A stretch of 64,000 nucleotides of DNA from Bacillota bacterium (GCA_030705955.1 JAUZPL010000007.1:28955-92954); one strand, 5' to 3'; shown: positions 53,060 through 62,840, counted from the stretch's first letter. The notes: a model not told the origin generated them from the letters alone. Translations and numbers: made by a program.

Positions 53060-53818
53060 ATGGATGTGGAGCTCAAGAACAATAAAAATCAAACCTATTT
53101 GAAAGATCATGAGGTAAAAGAGCTAATTAAAAAAAGCCAAGAAGGGGATCAGTCCTCGAGAGACTTAATCGTTGAAAAAAATATGCGGCTAGTTTGGTCG
53201 GTAGTTCAACGATTTTTAAACAGAGGCTACGATCCAGATGATCTTTTCCAAATTGGGTGTATTGGTCTATTAAAATCGGTTGATAAGTTTGATTTATCGT
53301 ATGATGTTAGATTTTCCACATATGCTGTACCCATGATAATTGGTGAAATACAGCGATTTATTCGTGATGATGGAACAGTTAAAGTAAGTCGTTCCCTGAA
53401 GGAAATGGGAAATCGAATTAGAAAGGCAAAAGATGAATTATCAAAAATACTTGGAAGAATTCCAACAGTAAATGAATTAGCTATCCATTTGGAGCTACCT
53501 CCTGAGGATATTATCCTTGCTCAGGAGGCTAGCAGAACTCCATCTTCTATCCATGAAACTGTATATGAAAATGATGGGGACCCTATCACATTATTAGATC
53601 AAATCGACGATGGTAATGATGGTAAATGGTTCGATAAATTAGCTTTAAAAGAAGCTATTCTTGAACTAGATGAACGAGAAAGATTAATTGTATATTTACG
53701 ATATTATAAAGATCAAACTCAATCTGAAGTAGCACTTAGATTAGGAATATCTCAAGTTCAAGTTTCTAGACTCGAGAAAAAAATTCTACAACAAATGAAG
53801 GACCGTATGGATCAATGA
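53060..53818 (+). CDS. sigF: RNA polymerase sigma-F factor
   Basis: The first forespore-specific sigma factor, 252 aa. Region 2 contains EKNMRLVWSVVQRFLNRGYDPDDLFQIGCIGLLKSVDKFDLSYDVRFSTYAVPMIIGEIQRFIRDDG. Region 3 follows (SRSLKEMGNRIRKAKDEL). Region 4 has a helix-turn-helix, QTQSEVALRLGISQVQVSRLEK. It starts 12 bp after spoIIAB with AAGGAG. Its C-terminal codons form part of the terminator. Confidence 0.97.
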   Translation: MDVELKNNKNQTYLKDHEVKELIKKSQEGDQSSRDLIVEKNMRLVWSVVQRFLNRGYDPDDLFQIGCIGLLKSVDKFDLSYDVRFSTYAVPMIIGEIQRFIRDDGTVKVSRSLKEMGNRIRKAKDELSKILGRIPTVNELAIHLELPPEDIILAQEASRTPSSIHETVYENDGDPITLLDQIDDGNDGKWFDKLALKEAILELDERERLIVYLRYYKDQTQSEVALRLGISQVQVSRLEKKILQQMKDRMDQ

Positions 53819-53835
53819 TTCATACGGTCTTTTTG
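53801..53835 (+). terminator. terminator of spoIIA operon
   Basis: GACCGTATG (53801-53809) and CATACGGTC (53821-53829) form a 9-bp stem followed by TTTTTG. The 5' arm is inside the last codons of sigF. Confidence 0.85.
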
Positions 53836-53998
53836 TTCATTTGGGAAATTATTCGGACTTCAACTTCTTCCATGATGACCGATTCCCTCTATTTTTCACT
53901 AGATAAATCCTTATTGCCGATTTTTCCCAATAATGAAATGACTATTTATTACCAATACTATCTTATACAAGGAAATTAATGTTTGGGAGGTGAGTGTG

Positions 53999-54619
53999 TT
54001 GGAAAAAACCATTTACATACGCATGCACCACCGAGTACAGGCAAGAAATCATGAAAAAATACGGCTTGAGGATATTGCCCAAATCATTGCGCCAGAGGAA
54101 TTGCTACCCAAACTAAAAGAGCTGAATATACATCAGGTATCTGAAAAGGACAAAAATATTGTCATTATAGATGTTATGGTGGTGATTGGCGTTATTACGG
54201 AAGTTATAAAGAATGTTGATATTCAAACTGTTGGGCCCGCGCAAACCATTATAGAAGTAATTTATAAGAAAAAAGGAGGATCCATTTCTTTTTTTCTTTT
54301 AATTTGGTTTTTATTATTTTTTGGTTCAGCGATGGCGATTATGAACTTTCATGATGATGTCAGTATGCAAAGTGTTCAAGAAAAGCTTTACACCATCATT
54401 ACGGGCGTAAGAGACCAAAAGCCGCTTCTTTTTCAAATTCCATATTCACTTGGCCTAGGATTTGGGATGATTCTTTTTTTCAATCATATCTTTAAAAAAC
54501 GAATTAATGAGGAACCAAGCCCTTTGGAGGTTGAAATGTTTAATTACCAAATGGATTTGGATAATTACGTTAGTATTCATGAAAATAAAGAAAGTATGAA
54601 AAAACTTGATGAGCATTAA
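53999..54619 (+). CDS. spoVAA: Stage V sporulation protein AA
   Basis: A 206-aa membrane protein of the SpoVA dipicolinate channel. MEKTIYIRMHHRVQ... and QVSEKDKNIVIIDVM correspond to the B. subtilis N-terminal cytoplasmic domain. Two hydrophobic helices follow (SISFFLLIWFLLFFGSAMAIMNFHDDVSMQ and a later one near FQIPYSLGLGFGMILFF). TTG 53999 is favoured because GGGAGG is 8 nt upstream; GTG 53990 is too close. It is the first gene of the operon. Confidence 0.92.
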   Translation: MEKTIYIRMHHRVQARNHEKIRLEDIAQIIAPEELLPKLKELNIHQVSEKDKNIVIIDVMVVIGVITEVIKNVDIQTVGPAQTIIEVIYKKKGGSISFFLLIWFLLFFGSAMAIMNFHDDVSMQSVQEKLYTIITGVRDQKPLLFQIPYSLGLGFGMILFFNHIFKKRINEEPSPLEVEMFNYQMDLDNYVSIHENKESMKKLDEH

Positions 54620-55031
54620 AACTATAGTAGTCATCTTTATTGGTATTTCAAGTGGATTGGCAGTTGGATGTGGCTTTGTTGCCTTTTTAGCGGTACTTGG
54701 AATTATTCCTAGACTTACTCAGCTCTCCAAAACAATGAAAATGATTCATTGGTATGAATGGGCCGTTGTAATAGGTGCTATAACAGGGGTTCTGGCAAGC
54801 CTTAGAGACCCTGTTTTAGGGTTAACACCATATATTCTAATTCCTTTAGGTATAACGGATGGTATTTTTGTTGGTATGCTTGCTGCTGCATTGACAGAGG
54901 TCTTAAATGTCCTTCCGATTCTTATGAAAAGAGTAGGAATGGATGGGAAATTAATTACATTATTAATGGCCATCGTACTAGGTAAAATTTTCGGGTCAAT
55001 CTTTCAGTGGGTTTACTTTATTCATCACTAA
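54609..55031 (+). CDS. spoVAB: Stage V sporulation protein AB
   Basis: A 140-aa polytopic membrane protein, SpoVAB family, with about four helices. GISSGLAVGCGFVAFLAVLGIIPRLTQLSKTMK and YILIPLGITDGIFVGMLAAALTEVLNVLPILMKR are conserved. It overlaps the end of spoVAA. In B. subtilis the next genes are spoVAC, spoVAD and spoVAEb; here spoVAE (the AEa type) follows directly. Confidence 0.92.
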   Translation: MSIKTIVVIFIGISSGLAVGCGFVAFLAVLGIIPRLTQLSKTMKMIHWYEWAVVIGAITGVLASLRDPVLGLTPYILIPLGITDGIFVGMLAAALTEVLNVLPILMKRVGMDGKLITLLMAIVLGKIFGSIFQWVYFIHH

Positions 55032-55058
55032 GATTTCTCCATGAAAGGACATCAAAGT

Positions 55059-55637
55059 ATGAGTAACCGAAGGCAGGTTATCTTAATTACAGACGGGGAT
55101 GATTATGCAAGAAGGGCTGTTGAGTGTGTTGCAAAAGAAATTGGCGGCAGATGTATCTCTATGTCGCATGGAAATCCTACAGTATTAACTGGCCCTGAAA
55201 TTGTCCAATTAATTAAAAAGGCACCTTATGATCCTGTTTTGGTTATGTTTGATGACAGTGGATTAGTTGGGGAAGGAGCAGGTGAAAAAGCACTGAGATA
55301 TGTTGCACATCATGAGGATATTAAAGTGCTTGGTGTTATTGCTGTTGCTGCGAAAACGAGACAGGCAGAATGGACAAAGGTTAATGTTTGTATTGATAGA
55401 GATGGTGAATTAACTCCTTATGGTGTTGACAAACATGGAATTCCAGAATTGGAAATGGGTAGATTAAACGGAGATACAGTATATTGTCTTGATGAATTGA
55501 AGATTCCACTTATTGTTGGTGTTGGAGATATTGGAAAAATGGCTAGACATGATCACTATGAAAATGGTTCACCTATTACAAAAAAGGCAGTTGAGCTAAT
55601 TCTGGAAAGGAGTGATTTTAATGGTGGAAAAATATGA
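55059..55637 (+). CDS. spoVAE: Stage V sporulation protein AE (AEa type)
   Basis: A 192-aa soluble protein, the SpoVAEa type. [35 protein letters not shown] opens it, and [18 protein letters not shown] is a conserved core. It lacks membrane helices, unlike SpoVAEb. In B. subtilis it sits on the outer face of the spore inner membrane and supports germination. ATG 55059 follows AAAGGAC. It overlaps spoVAF by 17 bp. Confidence 0.92.
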   Translation: MSNRRQVILITDGDDYARRAVECVAKEIGGRCISMSHGNPTVLTGPEIVQLIKKAPYDPVLVMFDDSGLVGEGAGEKALRYVAHHEDIKVLGVIAVAAKTRQAEWTKVNVCIDRDGELTPYGVDKHGIPELEMGRLNGDTVYCLDELKIPLIVGVGDIGKMARHDHYENGSPITKKAVELILERSDFNGGKI

Positions 55638-57108
55638 GCAAAAATGGCCCATCCCAGAATCAGTGCATGAAGTTGAAAATTATTGGAAACAAAGAGTTGG
55701 TCTGGGCATAAGCTTTGATTTAAATATTCGGAAGCTAAAGATTTTAAAGAAGGATGTACATTTATATACAGTTAGTGGATTATGTGATACAAGATTTTGT
55801 ATCAAATTAATTGAAGAATTAGTAGAACTGAATGATCACGAAAAGATATCGACTGATTTATACAAATTGGTCTATAACCGATTAATCAATCAGTCTGTTA
55901 TGCCAGTTCAAACATTAGATCAAATGGTTGACATGGTTCTTTCCGGACTAATTGGTGTGGTGATGGAAGGAGAAAGTCAAGCACTAATCATCGATGTCAG
56001 GAATTATCCTGGTCGAAGCCCGCAAGAGCCTGATACTGAAAAGGTTGTCAGAGGTTCGCGTGATGGTTTTGTTGAAAATATTATTATGAATACTGCCTTA
56101 ACAAGAAGAAGGATTCGTGATGATCGGCTGCGTTTTGAATTAATGAAGGTTGGAAAACGCTCAAAAACAGATGTGGCACTTGGATATATCGAGGATATTG
56201 CAGATCCTGATCTACTAAACATTCTTAGAAAAGAGATTAAAGGAATTAAAACAGATGGAATTCCGATGGCGGATAAAACCGTTGAGGAATTTATTTTAAA
56301 ACAAGGATGGAACCCATTCCCGCTAGTCCGGTATACGGAGCGTGCAGACATTGCAGCCGCCCATATACTTGAAGGTCATGTTATCATTTATGTGGATACT
56401 TCACCAAGTGTAATCATTACACCGACAACCTATTTTCATCATATTCAGCATGCTGAAGAATATCGAGAATCACCGGCAATGGGTACATTTGTACGTTGGA
56501 TTCGTTATCTTGGTATTTTGACTTCAATTTTTTTACTTCCATTATGGCTGTTATTTGTTTTAGAACCGTCACTATTGCCTGAGAAACTATCTTTTATTGG
56601 ACCTAATAACCAAACGAATATTCCAATTGTCGTTCAAATCTTTTTAGCTGATTTTGGGATTGAATTTTTAAGGCTTGCTGCTATTCATACACCGACACCT
56701 CTTTCACCAGCCATGGGCTTAATTGCAGCAGTATTAATTGGGCAAATTGCCATTAGTGTAGGATTATTTGTCCCTGAGGTCATTTTATATGTTGCTGTTG
56801 CTGGTATTGGTACATTTACTACTCCAAGCTATGAGTTAAGTGTTGCAAATAAAATTGCAAGATTAGGTTTGGCGATTCTGGTTGCCATATTCCACACTCC
56901 GGGCTTTGTTGTTGGGGTAACTTTATTCTTTATATTTCTTGTTCATGTACGTTCGCTTAATACACCGTATTTTTGGCCATTTCTTCCTTTCAATCCGAAA
57001 GGATTTTTACATATTGTACTACGTCGGGCTGTACCTGGATCGATGCTCAGACCTGAAATTGTACATCCAAGAAATCGGTATCGGCAGCCACCAGATAGCC
57101 AAGAGTAA
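55621..57108 (+). CDS. spoVAF: Stage V sporulation protein AF
   Basis: A 495-aa protein of the GerA/SpoVAF family. A large soluble N-terminal half (to about 300) includes [43 protein letters not shown], the GerA-type core. Four or five membrane helices and a proline-rich loop ([23 protein letters not shown]) follow. It assists germinant receptors and dipicolinate release. ATG 55621 has AAAGGAG 8 nt away. Confidence 0.94.
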   Translation: MVEKYEQKWPIPESVHEVENYWKQRVGLGISFDLNIRKLKILKKDVHLYTVSGLCDTRFCIKLIEELVELNDHEKISTDLYKLVYNRLINQSVMPVQTLDQMVDMVLSGLIGVVMEGESQALIIDVRNYPGRSPQEPDTEKVVRGSRDGFVENIIMNTALTRRRIRDDRLRFELMKVGKRSKTDVALGYIEDIADPDLLNILRKEIKGIKTDGIPMADKTVEEFILKQGWNPFPLVRYTERADIAAAHILEGHVIIYVDTSPSVIITPTTYFHHIQHAEEYRESPAMGTFVRWIRYLGILTSIFLLPLWLLFVLEPSLLPEKLSFIGPNNQTNIPIVVQIFLADFGIEFLRLAAIHTPTPLSPAMGLIAAVLIGQIAISVGLFVPEVILYVAVAGIGTFTTPSYELSVANKIARLGLAILVAIFHTPGFVVGVTLFFIFLVHVRSLNTPYFWPFLPFNPKGFLHIVLRRAVPGSMLRPEIVHPRNRYRQPPDSQE

Positions 57109-57179
57109 AAATCCATTTGCAGATTTTTGTGGGGTATGCTAAAGTTAATTTTAATTAAATAAAGGGATAAAGCATTAAG

Positions 57180-57218
57180 AATAGGCAGTGTCTTTTGTGG
57201 ATTCTGTCTATTTATTTA
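57180..57218 (+). terminator. probable terminator of the spoVA operon
   Basis: AATAGGCAG (57180-57188) and CTGTCTATT (57204-57212) pair with one wobble and are followed by TATTTATA. The stem is modest, so read-through into lysA is possible. Confidence 0.5.
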
Positions 57219-57253
57219 TATATGTGAGTTTGAATTAAAGAGAGGGAGCTAAA

Positions 57254-58558
57254 ATGTATTTTTACGGTACAACAGGCGTGAATAGACAGGGGAATTTAGA
57301 AATAGGCGGTGTAGATTCTACCGAACTTGTCAGTAAATACGGAACGCCAGTATATGTTTATGATGTTGCTTTGATTCGAGAAAGAGCAAGAGGCTTTAAA
57401 CAAACATTTGAGGAAGAAGGAATAAAAGCTCAAGTAGCATATGCAAGTAAAGCTTTTTCCACCATTGCAATGATTCAAATTGCTGAAGAAGAAGGCTTAT
57501 CTCTTGATGTTGTTTCTGGAGGTGAGTTATTTACAGCAATTCGTGCAGGATTTCCTTCAGAAAAAATCCATTTCCATGGTAATAATAAAAGTGTAGAAGA
57601 GCTACAAATGGCTTTAGAATATGGTATTGGCTGTATAGTTGTGGATAACTTTACCGAATTAGAGCTTTTAAAGAATTTGTGTATTGAAAAACAACAAACC
57701 GTAAAAATCTTGTTAAGGGTGACTCCTGGAATTGAGGCCCATACACATGATTATATTTTAACTGGTCAAGAAGATTCTAAATTTGGATTTGATTTACAAA
57801 ATGGACAAGCAGAAAAAGCATTAAAAATAGCAATGGGTGTTGAATTTTTTGAATTACTTGGACTCCATTGCCATATAGGTTCACAGATTTTTGAGACTAC
57901 GGGTTTTCTGTTAGCTACCCAAAAAATAGTTGAAAAATTGAATGCTTGGAAAAAAGAGTATTCATTTGAAGCAAAAGTATTAAATTTAGGGGGAGGTTTT
58001 GGAATTCGTTATACGAAAGAAGATGAACCCATTTTGCCATCCCAATACGTGAAAGAAATTATTAGAGAAGTAAAAAAATGTGCAGGTCACTATTCAATGA
58101 AAATGCCGGAAATTTGGATTGAGCCTGGTCGTTCCCTTGTAGGTGACGCGGGAATTACTCTTTATCGTGTTGGCTCCAGAAAGGATGTCCCGAATATAAG
58201 AAAGTATTTGGCTGTTGATGGAGGAATGAGCGATAATATAAGACCTGCATTATATCAGGCTAAATATGAAGCCGTAATAGCAAATAAACCGTTAGAGAAA
58301 GCAAAGGAAACGGTATCAATTGCAGGAAAATGCTGTGAATCAGGAGATATGCTAATTTGGGATTTACCACTACCTGAAATAGATCAAGGTGATATTTTAG
58401 CTGTTTTCTGTACAGGCGCATATGGGTATTCAATGTCAAATAATTATAATCGTATTCCTAGACCCCCTGTCGTTTTTGTTGAGAAGGGGGAAGATCGTCT
58501 TGTTGTTAAAAGAGAGTCTTATGAGGATATAATAAGGCTTGATGTATCACTAAAATAG
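57254..58558 (+). CDS. lysA: Diaminopimelate decarboxylase
   Basis: The final step of lysine synthesis: meso-diaminopimelate to lysine. The 434 aa are the usual length. The PLP lysine is Lys66 in VAYASKAFSTIA. HFHGNNKS, LGLHCHIGSQIF, NLGGGFGIRY and EPGRSLVGDAG are the expected PLP-phosphate and substrate segments, with the active Cys in AGKCCESGDML. It has GAGGGAG before ATG. It lies directly after spoVAF as in B. subtilis. Confidence 0.96.
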   Translation: MYFYGTTGVNRQGNLEIGGVDSTELVSKYGTPVYVYDVALIRERARGFKQTFEEEGIKAQVAYASKAFSTIAMIQIAEEEGLSLDVVSGGELFTAIRAGFPSEKIHFHGNNKSVEELQMALEYGIGCIVVDNFTELELLKNLCIEKQQTVKILLRVTPGIEAHTHDYILTGQEDSKFGFDLQNGQAEKALKIAMGVEFFELLGLHCHIGSQIFETTGFLLATQKIVEKLNAWKKEYSFEAKVLNLGGGFGIRYTKEDEPILPSQYVKEIIREVKKCAGHYSMKMPEIWIEPGRSLVGDAGITLYRVGSRKDVPNIRKYLAVDGGMSDNIRPALYQAKYEAVIANKPLEKAKETVSIAGKCCESGDMLIWDLPLPEIDQGDILAVFCTGAYGYSMSNNYNRIPRPPVVFVEKGEDRLVVKRESYEDIIRLDVSLK

Positions 58559-58563
58559 CTTGT

Positions 58564-58612
58564 AAAGGGGTCGTTCTTACTTGTGGGGAAGGGCCCTTTT
58601 TTGCCCCCTTTG
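58564..58612 (+). terminator. terminator-like region after lysA
   Basis: AAAGGGG and CCCCCTTT flank an inner AAGGGCCCTT palindrome followed by six T. The remaining sequence to 58934 holds only a 15-codon signal-peptide-like frame at 58686-58733 and the ribT promoter region. Confidence 0.55.
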
Positions 58613-58685
58613 AAATTTTTATTATTTAGTATAGAATGGAGAATATTAAGAGCCTCATTTTGCACTTTTTTTGGAGGTTTTTCTT

Positions 58686-58733
58686 TTGAAAAAATTATGG
58701 GCTTTTTTACCTATCTTTCTCCTATTGGCTTAA
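58686..58733 (+). other. 15-codon frame resembling a truncated signal peptide
   Basis: TTG 58686, with GGAGG 8 nt upstream, encodes MKKLWAFLPIFLLLA followed by a stop. The basic start, hydrophobic core and Ala end look like the first part of a signal peptide, and no longer frame continues it. It may be the remnant of a secreted-protein gene, or a chance frame. Confidence 0.3.
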
Positions 58734-58925
58734 CATTTGGGAGTGATCTATTGGATTTTTATTGTTCCTAAACATTCATAATAATAATATTGATGTTGGT
58801 CACGCAATTTTGTATGATTTGAGTAATGAAACATTATTTGTTTTTATACATATAATAAATTGTTCATTATGATGAAAGTATGACTATTTTAATTTAAGAA
58901 AACTTTATGTTTTATAATATAATGA

Positions 58926-59285
<360 letters not shown>

Positions 59286-59298
59286 AGATATATTTAAA

Positions 59299-59323
59299 GG
59301 CAACGACTTAATCGTTGCCTTTT
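59299..59323 (+). terminator. terminator of ribT
   Basis: GGCAACGA (59299-59306) and TCGTTGCC (59312-59319) form a perfect 8-bp stem followed by TTTT. Confidence 0.85.
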
Positions 59324-59324
59324 C

Positions 59325-59407
59325 TAAGCTAATAGGAAAGATTAACTTTATTAAAGCGCTAAAGCGTGTTAACTTACGTTATTGAAGTTAACTCTTAAAT
59401 CGCATAA
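59325..59407 (+). repeat. Diverged direct repeat, copy A
   Basis: An 83-bp segment ending in TAACTCTTAAATCGCATAA. It aligns with 60270-60351 over its length at roughly three quarters identity by eye. It contains a perfect dyad, GTTAACTT/AAGTTAAC, at 59368-59392. The two copies flank the ypuF and yjcZ genes. Confidence 0.7.
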
Positions 59408-59429
59408 GGAAAACTAAGGCATTCGCCAC

Positions 59430-59963
59430 CTAAGGACTTGGCGAACGCCAAGTTTTTCTAATGATTTTTGCATTTTCGCGTTCTTGAATAACATTTGAGC
59501 GATCCCGAAGTAAGTGCCGATGTACTAATTGAAGATTGCTTAAGTTACTAGGCATCCCCCATGTTAACCCATGTTGCTTACAAATATTTATACAATCATT
59601 TAAAAGGGATGGATCAGCAAAAGGAAATTCATAGCTTTCATAAGGTAACCTTTTTTCAATCCTAATTAATTGAGAGGTAATGATTTGAAAAAGGGACGTG
59701 CTATCCAAACCAAGTTCACTTATTTTTGATTTGTTTAATTGAAAAAGATATATGGCCTTTTTCAAGGTTTTTTTCGCCCCTTCAAAATTATCTCTGCGAT
59801 GGTGATAATTTGAGACAGCAAGCTGTATAAAAGCAATAAAAATCGAAAATTTATTCCCTTTATCCACCCTTTTCCAATACTCTTCAAGTATTTCATGACA
59901 TTCAAAATAATCCCGATCACAATGAAAATGTACTAAATAGTGGATATATTCTCTTGGGTACAT
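59430..59963 (-). CDS. ypuF: DUF309 domain protein YpuF
   Basis: A 177-aa helical protein with the DUF309 signature: HFHCDRDYFECHEILEEYWKRV at about residues 12-33 and FIQLAVSNYHHRRDNFEGAKKTLKKAI after it. The His/Glu-rich helices may bind a metal, but the function is unknown. B. subtilis ypuF lies beside scpA; here it is on the opposite strand, between two copies of a direct repeat. Confidence 0.85.
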   Translation of the reverse strand: MYPREYIHYLVHFHCDRDYFECHEILEEYWKRVDKGNKFSIFIAFIQLAVSNYHHRRDNFEGAKKTLKKAIYLFQLNKSKISELGLDSTSLFQIITSQLIRIEKRLPYESYEFPFADPSLLNDCINICKQHGLTWGMPSNLSNLQLVHRHLLRDRSNVIQERENAKIIRKTWRSPSP

Positions 59964-60014
59964 ATTGCTCCCCCTTTAACACTTAAATATGTATAGTTTA
60001 TCACAAGACTAAAA

Positions 60015-60040
60015 AAACCCGCCAATTAGATGACGGGTTT
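60015..60040 (-). terminator. terminator after the yjcZ-type gene
   Basis: AAACCCG (60015-60021) and CGGGTTT (60034-60040) form a stem whose T-run lies on the minus strand. Confidence 0.8.
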
Positions 60041-60052
60041 TATCTTTTTATT

Positions 60053-60151
60053 TTAGTAAACCCAAGCTGCACCAACGATAATTAGCAGGATGAATAATAC
60101 TACGATTAATGCAAAGCCTGATCCAAAGCCGTATCCAACGCCATCTGCCAT
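60053..60151 (-). CDS. YjcZ-family sporulation microprotein
   Basis: A 32-aa protein, MADGVGYGFGSGF followed by a hydrophobic helix ALIVVLFILLIIVGAAWVY. The Gly/Tyr/Phe-rich start and single membrane helix are diagnostic of the YjcZ/YoyG group of small sporulation proteins in Bacillaceae. It has GGAGG before the ATG and its own terminator. The precise role in the spore is unknown. Confidence 0.9.
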   Translation of the reverse strand: MADGVGYGFGSGFALIVVLFILLIIVGAAWVY

Positions 60152-60269
60152 TTTAAATACCTCCTAATAATGTTTTACTTTGTTTTCCCTCCTATCATAT
60201 GTTGGGTATGCCAATTATGTTATAGGCAACTAACCTGATTTTGAATTTAGGGTAAAAGCCCCGTTTTTT

Positions 60270-60351
60270 TAGCTTATTAGAAAATTTAACTGTATTAACC
60301 TGCTAAAGCATAATAACTTCAACTTATTGAAAATAACTCTTAAATCGCATA
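60270..60351 (+). repeat. Diverged direct repeat, copy B
   Basis: It aligns with copy A at 59325-59407, sharing TATTAA, GCTAAAGC, TTATTGAA and the last 19 bases exactly. It lies in the 325-bp stretch between yjcZ and scpA, which otherwise holds only the scpA promoter. Confidence 0.7.
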
Positions 60352-60476
60352 AAATGCTGGGTTAAATAAGGAAAATGTAGGATGATTTTTCTATTGGATA
60401 AAGAAGATGAATCCTCTATACTATTAGTAGTCCTTAAAATATATAAGGAAACTTTTGGGGAATTTTGGTGAAGTAA

Positions 60477-61241
60477 ATGCAATATAATGTGAAAATTGAT
60501 GCCTTTGAAGGGCCCCTAGATTTGCTCCTTCATTTAATAAATCGTTTAGAAATTGATATATATGATATTCCTGTTGCTCAAATCACAGAGCAATACTTAA
60601 TCTATATAAAAACGATGACAGAACTTAAACTAGATGTTGCAAGTGAATTTTTAGTCATGGCCGCAACCCTCCTTGCAATTAAAAGCAAAATGTTATTACC
60701 AAAACAGGAGGAAGTTTTATTCGAAGATGAATATGAAATCGAAGAAGATCCACGGGATGAGTTGGTGGAAAAGCTTATTGAATATCGCAAATACAAAGAG
60801 GCAGCAAATGATTTAAAACAGTTACAAGAGGAAAGAGGTTTAATGTTTACCAAGCCGCCTAGTGATTTAACTGAGTTTGCAAAAGATAAAAAGCCTGAAA
60901 AAGATGAACGGAATGTTTCACTATATGATATGCTTGCAGCATTTCAAAAATTAATGCGTAGGAAAAAGTTACAGCGTCCAGTTGCAACAAAAATTGCTAG
61001 ACAGGAAATATCAATTGAAGCGCGTATGACGGAAATTCTAGATGAATTAAAAACTTTTAGTGGCAGAAAAAGCTTCTATGATTTGTTTCCAAATCCAGAA
61101 AAAATTCATCTTGTGGTGTCTTTTTTGGCAATCTTAGAACTTATAAAAAGAAATGATATTCTTGTTGAGCAGGAAGAGAATTTTGGAGAAATTTTCGTTG
61201 AAGCGGTACTGAAGGGAGCAGAAGTTGTTGGGAATTACTAA
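60477..61241 (+). CDS. scpA: Segregation and condensation protein A
   Basis: The kleisin of the Smc-ScpA-ScpB condensin, 254 aa. The N-terminal domain ([34 protein letters not shown]) binds the Smc neck. The acidic middle is variable. The C-terminal winged helix ([25 protein letters not shown]) binds the other Smc head. Its end overlaps the scpB start, so translation is coupled. Confidence 0.96.
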   Translation: MQYNVKIDAFEGPLDLLLHLINRLEIDIYDIPVAQITEQYLIYIKTMTELKLDVASEFLVMAATLLAIKSKMLLPKQEEVLFEDEYEIEEDPRDELVEKLIEYRKYKEAANDLKQLQEERGLMFTKPPSDLTEFAKDKKPEKDERNVSLYDMLAAFQKLMRRKKLQRPVATKIARQEISIEARMTEILDELKTFSGRKSFYDLFPNPEKIHLVVSFLAILELIKRNDILVEQEENFGEIFVEAVLKGAEVVGNY

Positions 61242-61815
61242 TTGGAGCAGTATATTAGAAAGTATTCTTTTTGCAGCAGGTGACGAAGGGCTAACATTAA
61301 AACAAATGGCAGAAGTATTAGAGGTAGACGAGAGGATTACTTTGGACATTGTAGAACAGCTTATACAGGAGTATGAACAGGATGAAAAGCGAGGAATCAA
61401 TATTGTTCAATTAGCTGGAACCTATCAGCTTGCTACTAAAAAAGAGAATGCCCCTTATTTAACCAAGTTGGTTGAATCACCTAGCACCACAACCATATCA
61501 CAGGCAGCATTAGAAACATTAGCGATCATTGCCTATAGACAACCTATCCCAAGGGCAGAAATTGAAGATATTCGCGGTGTTAAAACAGAGCGTCCACTGC
61601 AAACATTAATGTCGAAGGCTCTTATTAAAGAGGTTGGAAGAGCGGAAGGACCAGGCAGGGCATATTTATATGGAACAACAAAGGAATTTCTAGACTATTT
61701 TGGGTTAAGAAGTCTTGATGAATTACCTCCACTTCCTGAAAAAGTAAATGAAGAATTTGTTCAAGAGGAAGCAGATTTATTTTTTGAGAAATTTCAAGAA
61801 ACGATAAATTCTTAA
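61225..61815 (+). CDS. scpB: Segregation and condensation protein B
   Basis: A dimeric tandem winged-helix protein of the condensin, 196 aa. [28 protein letters not shown] opens domain one, and [31 protein letters not shown] is the conserved core of domain two. [22 protein letters not shown] closes it. The start is TTG 61225 (or TTG 61228), inside scpA. Confidence 0.95.
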   Translation: MLGITNWSSILESILFAAGDEGLTLKQMAEVLEVDERITLDIVEQLIQEYEQDEKRGINIVQLAGTYQLATKKENAPYLTKLVESPSTTTISQAALETLAIIAYRQPIPRAEIEDIRGVKTERPLQTLMSKALIKEVGRAEGPGRAYLYGTTKEFLDYFGLRSLDELPPLPEKVNEEFVQEEADLFFEKFQETINS

Positions 61816-61898
61816 TTTTAAAACATTCAATCTTCGTTTATGTTAAAATGTAGTATAACTTAAAATTTTTCAAAATTAGCTATGAGGAGAGAGAAAAG

Positions 61899-62318
61899 TT
61901 GAAGATCATTCAATGCGCTGGCTATGAATTGGAAAAAGCTAAATCAAACACTTCTGAGGATTTTTTTAATAGAAGTGAGATTACCTTTGTGGAAGATGGA
62001 GTGGAAAAAACACTTCATGTTTTGTATCTCCGATATTTTGATCAAATTTTCCAGGAATTTGTCCCATTTAAAGAAGACCCTGTTTTTGGTGAAGGGGATA
62101 AAAGTGTATATTTTAAAGAGATTGTAGCCTTGGTGTGCCTTTTGAAGAATCCTGGTTTAAGAAACCAAAAACGCATATATCTCAATTCAAAACAGGATTT
62201 TGTAGCCTATTTTAGAGATATTGATTATACTAAACTGCCAGAAATTTTTAATGCTCTTAAAGAGCAGAGACCTTACGAACTAAGATCTCCTCTACAATTT
62301 ATTGTACAGCCAAATTAA
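61899..62318 (+). CDS. Hypothetical protein of unknown family, 139 aa
   Basis: Not recognised. A soluble alpha/beta-looking protein starting at TTG 61899 after GAGGAGAGAG. There are no membrane helices, signal peptide or metal-binding cysteine pairs. The middle contains DQIFQEFVPFKEDPVFGEGDKSVYFKEI and the C-terminus YELRSPLQFIVQPN. It lies between scpB and ypuI on the same strand, 83 bp after scpB. Confidence 0.65.
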   Translation: MKIIQCAGYELEKAKSNTSEDFFNRSEITFVEDGVEKTLHVLYLRYFDQIFQEFVPFKEDPVFGEGDKSVYFKEIVALVCLLKNPGLRNQKRIYLNSKQDFVAYFRDIDYTKLPEIFNALKEQRPYELRSPLQFIVQPN

Positions 62319-62345
62319 TAAATAAGGTTTTTTGGAGGTGGGAAA

Positions 62346-62834
62346 TTGGGAAATACATTAGTTAGTACTCAATTAAAGGAAGTAGAAGAATTTTTAACTG
62401 TTTCCAGCAAAAGAATAGAAAATTTCTTAAACGAGACTGTACTTAATCAATTAATTCAGGGAAATAATGAAGATCTGTATTATTATAAATTAATTCTTTC
62501 TAGTCTGAGGAAATTATTAGTTTACAGTGAGGAAAATCTTGAGGCATGCAAAGTCATCCTGCAAAGTGATCCTTTCCAAAAAGCTGCAGCAGAAAAAACA
62601 CTATATCGAATTTATCATCAATGTATCGTAGAGTTCTTTTCTCCCAAAAACGATGCATGGTTTGAAGATAGCCGCTCAGCATATACGGGTAGAAATTCCA
62701 TTAAATTCTATAAAGTTGTCCCAGAAAGCCTTCACAATTTATTAAAAGATTTAGAGGGTGGATTTCAAAAAATGAGGGAAGACTTAGAATTTTATGAGAC
62801 GGACTACCGTACAAAGATTACACAATCTAAATAA
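62346..62834 (+). CDS. ypuI: YpuI-family (DUF3907) protein
   Basis: A 162-aa soluble helical protein of the DUF3907/YpuI family, with VSTQLKEVEEFLTVSSKRIENFLNETVL and NDAWFEDSRSAYTGRNSIKF as recognisable parts. The function is unknown. It is placed after scpB as in B. subtilis. The start is TTG 62346, with GGAGGTGGG upstream. A strong terminator follows. Confidence 0.87.
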   Translation: MGNTLVSTQLKEVEEFLTVSSKRIENFLNETVLNQLIQGNNEDLYYYKLILSSLRKLLVYSEENLEACKVILQSDPFQKAAAEKTLYRIYHQCIVEFFSPKNDAWFEDSRSAYTGRNSIKFYKVVPESLHNLLKDLEGGFQKMREDLEFYETDYRTKITQSK

Positions 62835-62840
62835 AAAGAT

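Noticed and set aside
58583..58771. 62-codon open frame after lysA
   Set aside because: It overlaps the terminator region, has low-complexity Phe/Leu content and a poor ribosome site for its ATG; I see no sign of coding use.
59325..60351. Flanking repeats as ends of a composite transposon
   Set aside because: No transposase or target duplication is visible, and the copies are short and diverged; I keep them only as repeats.
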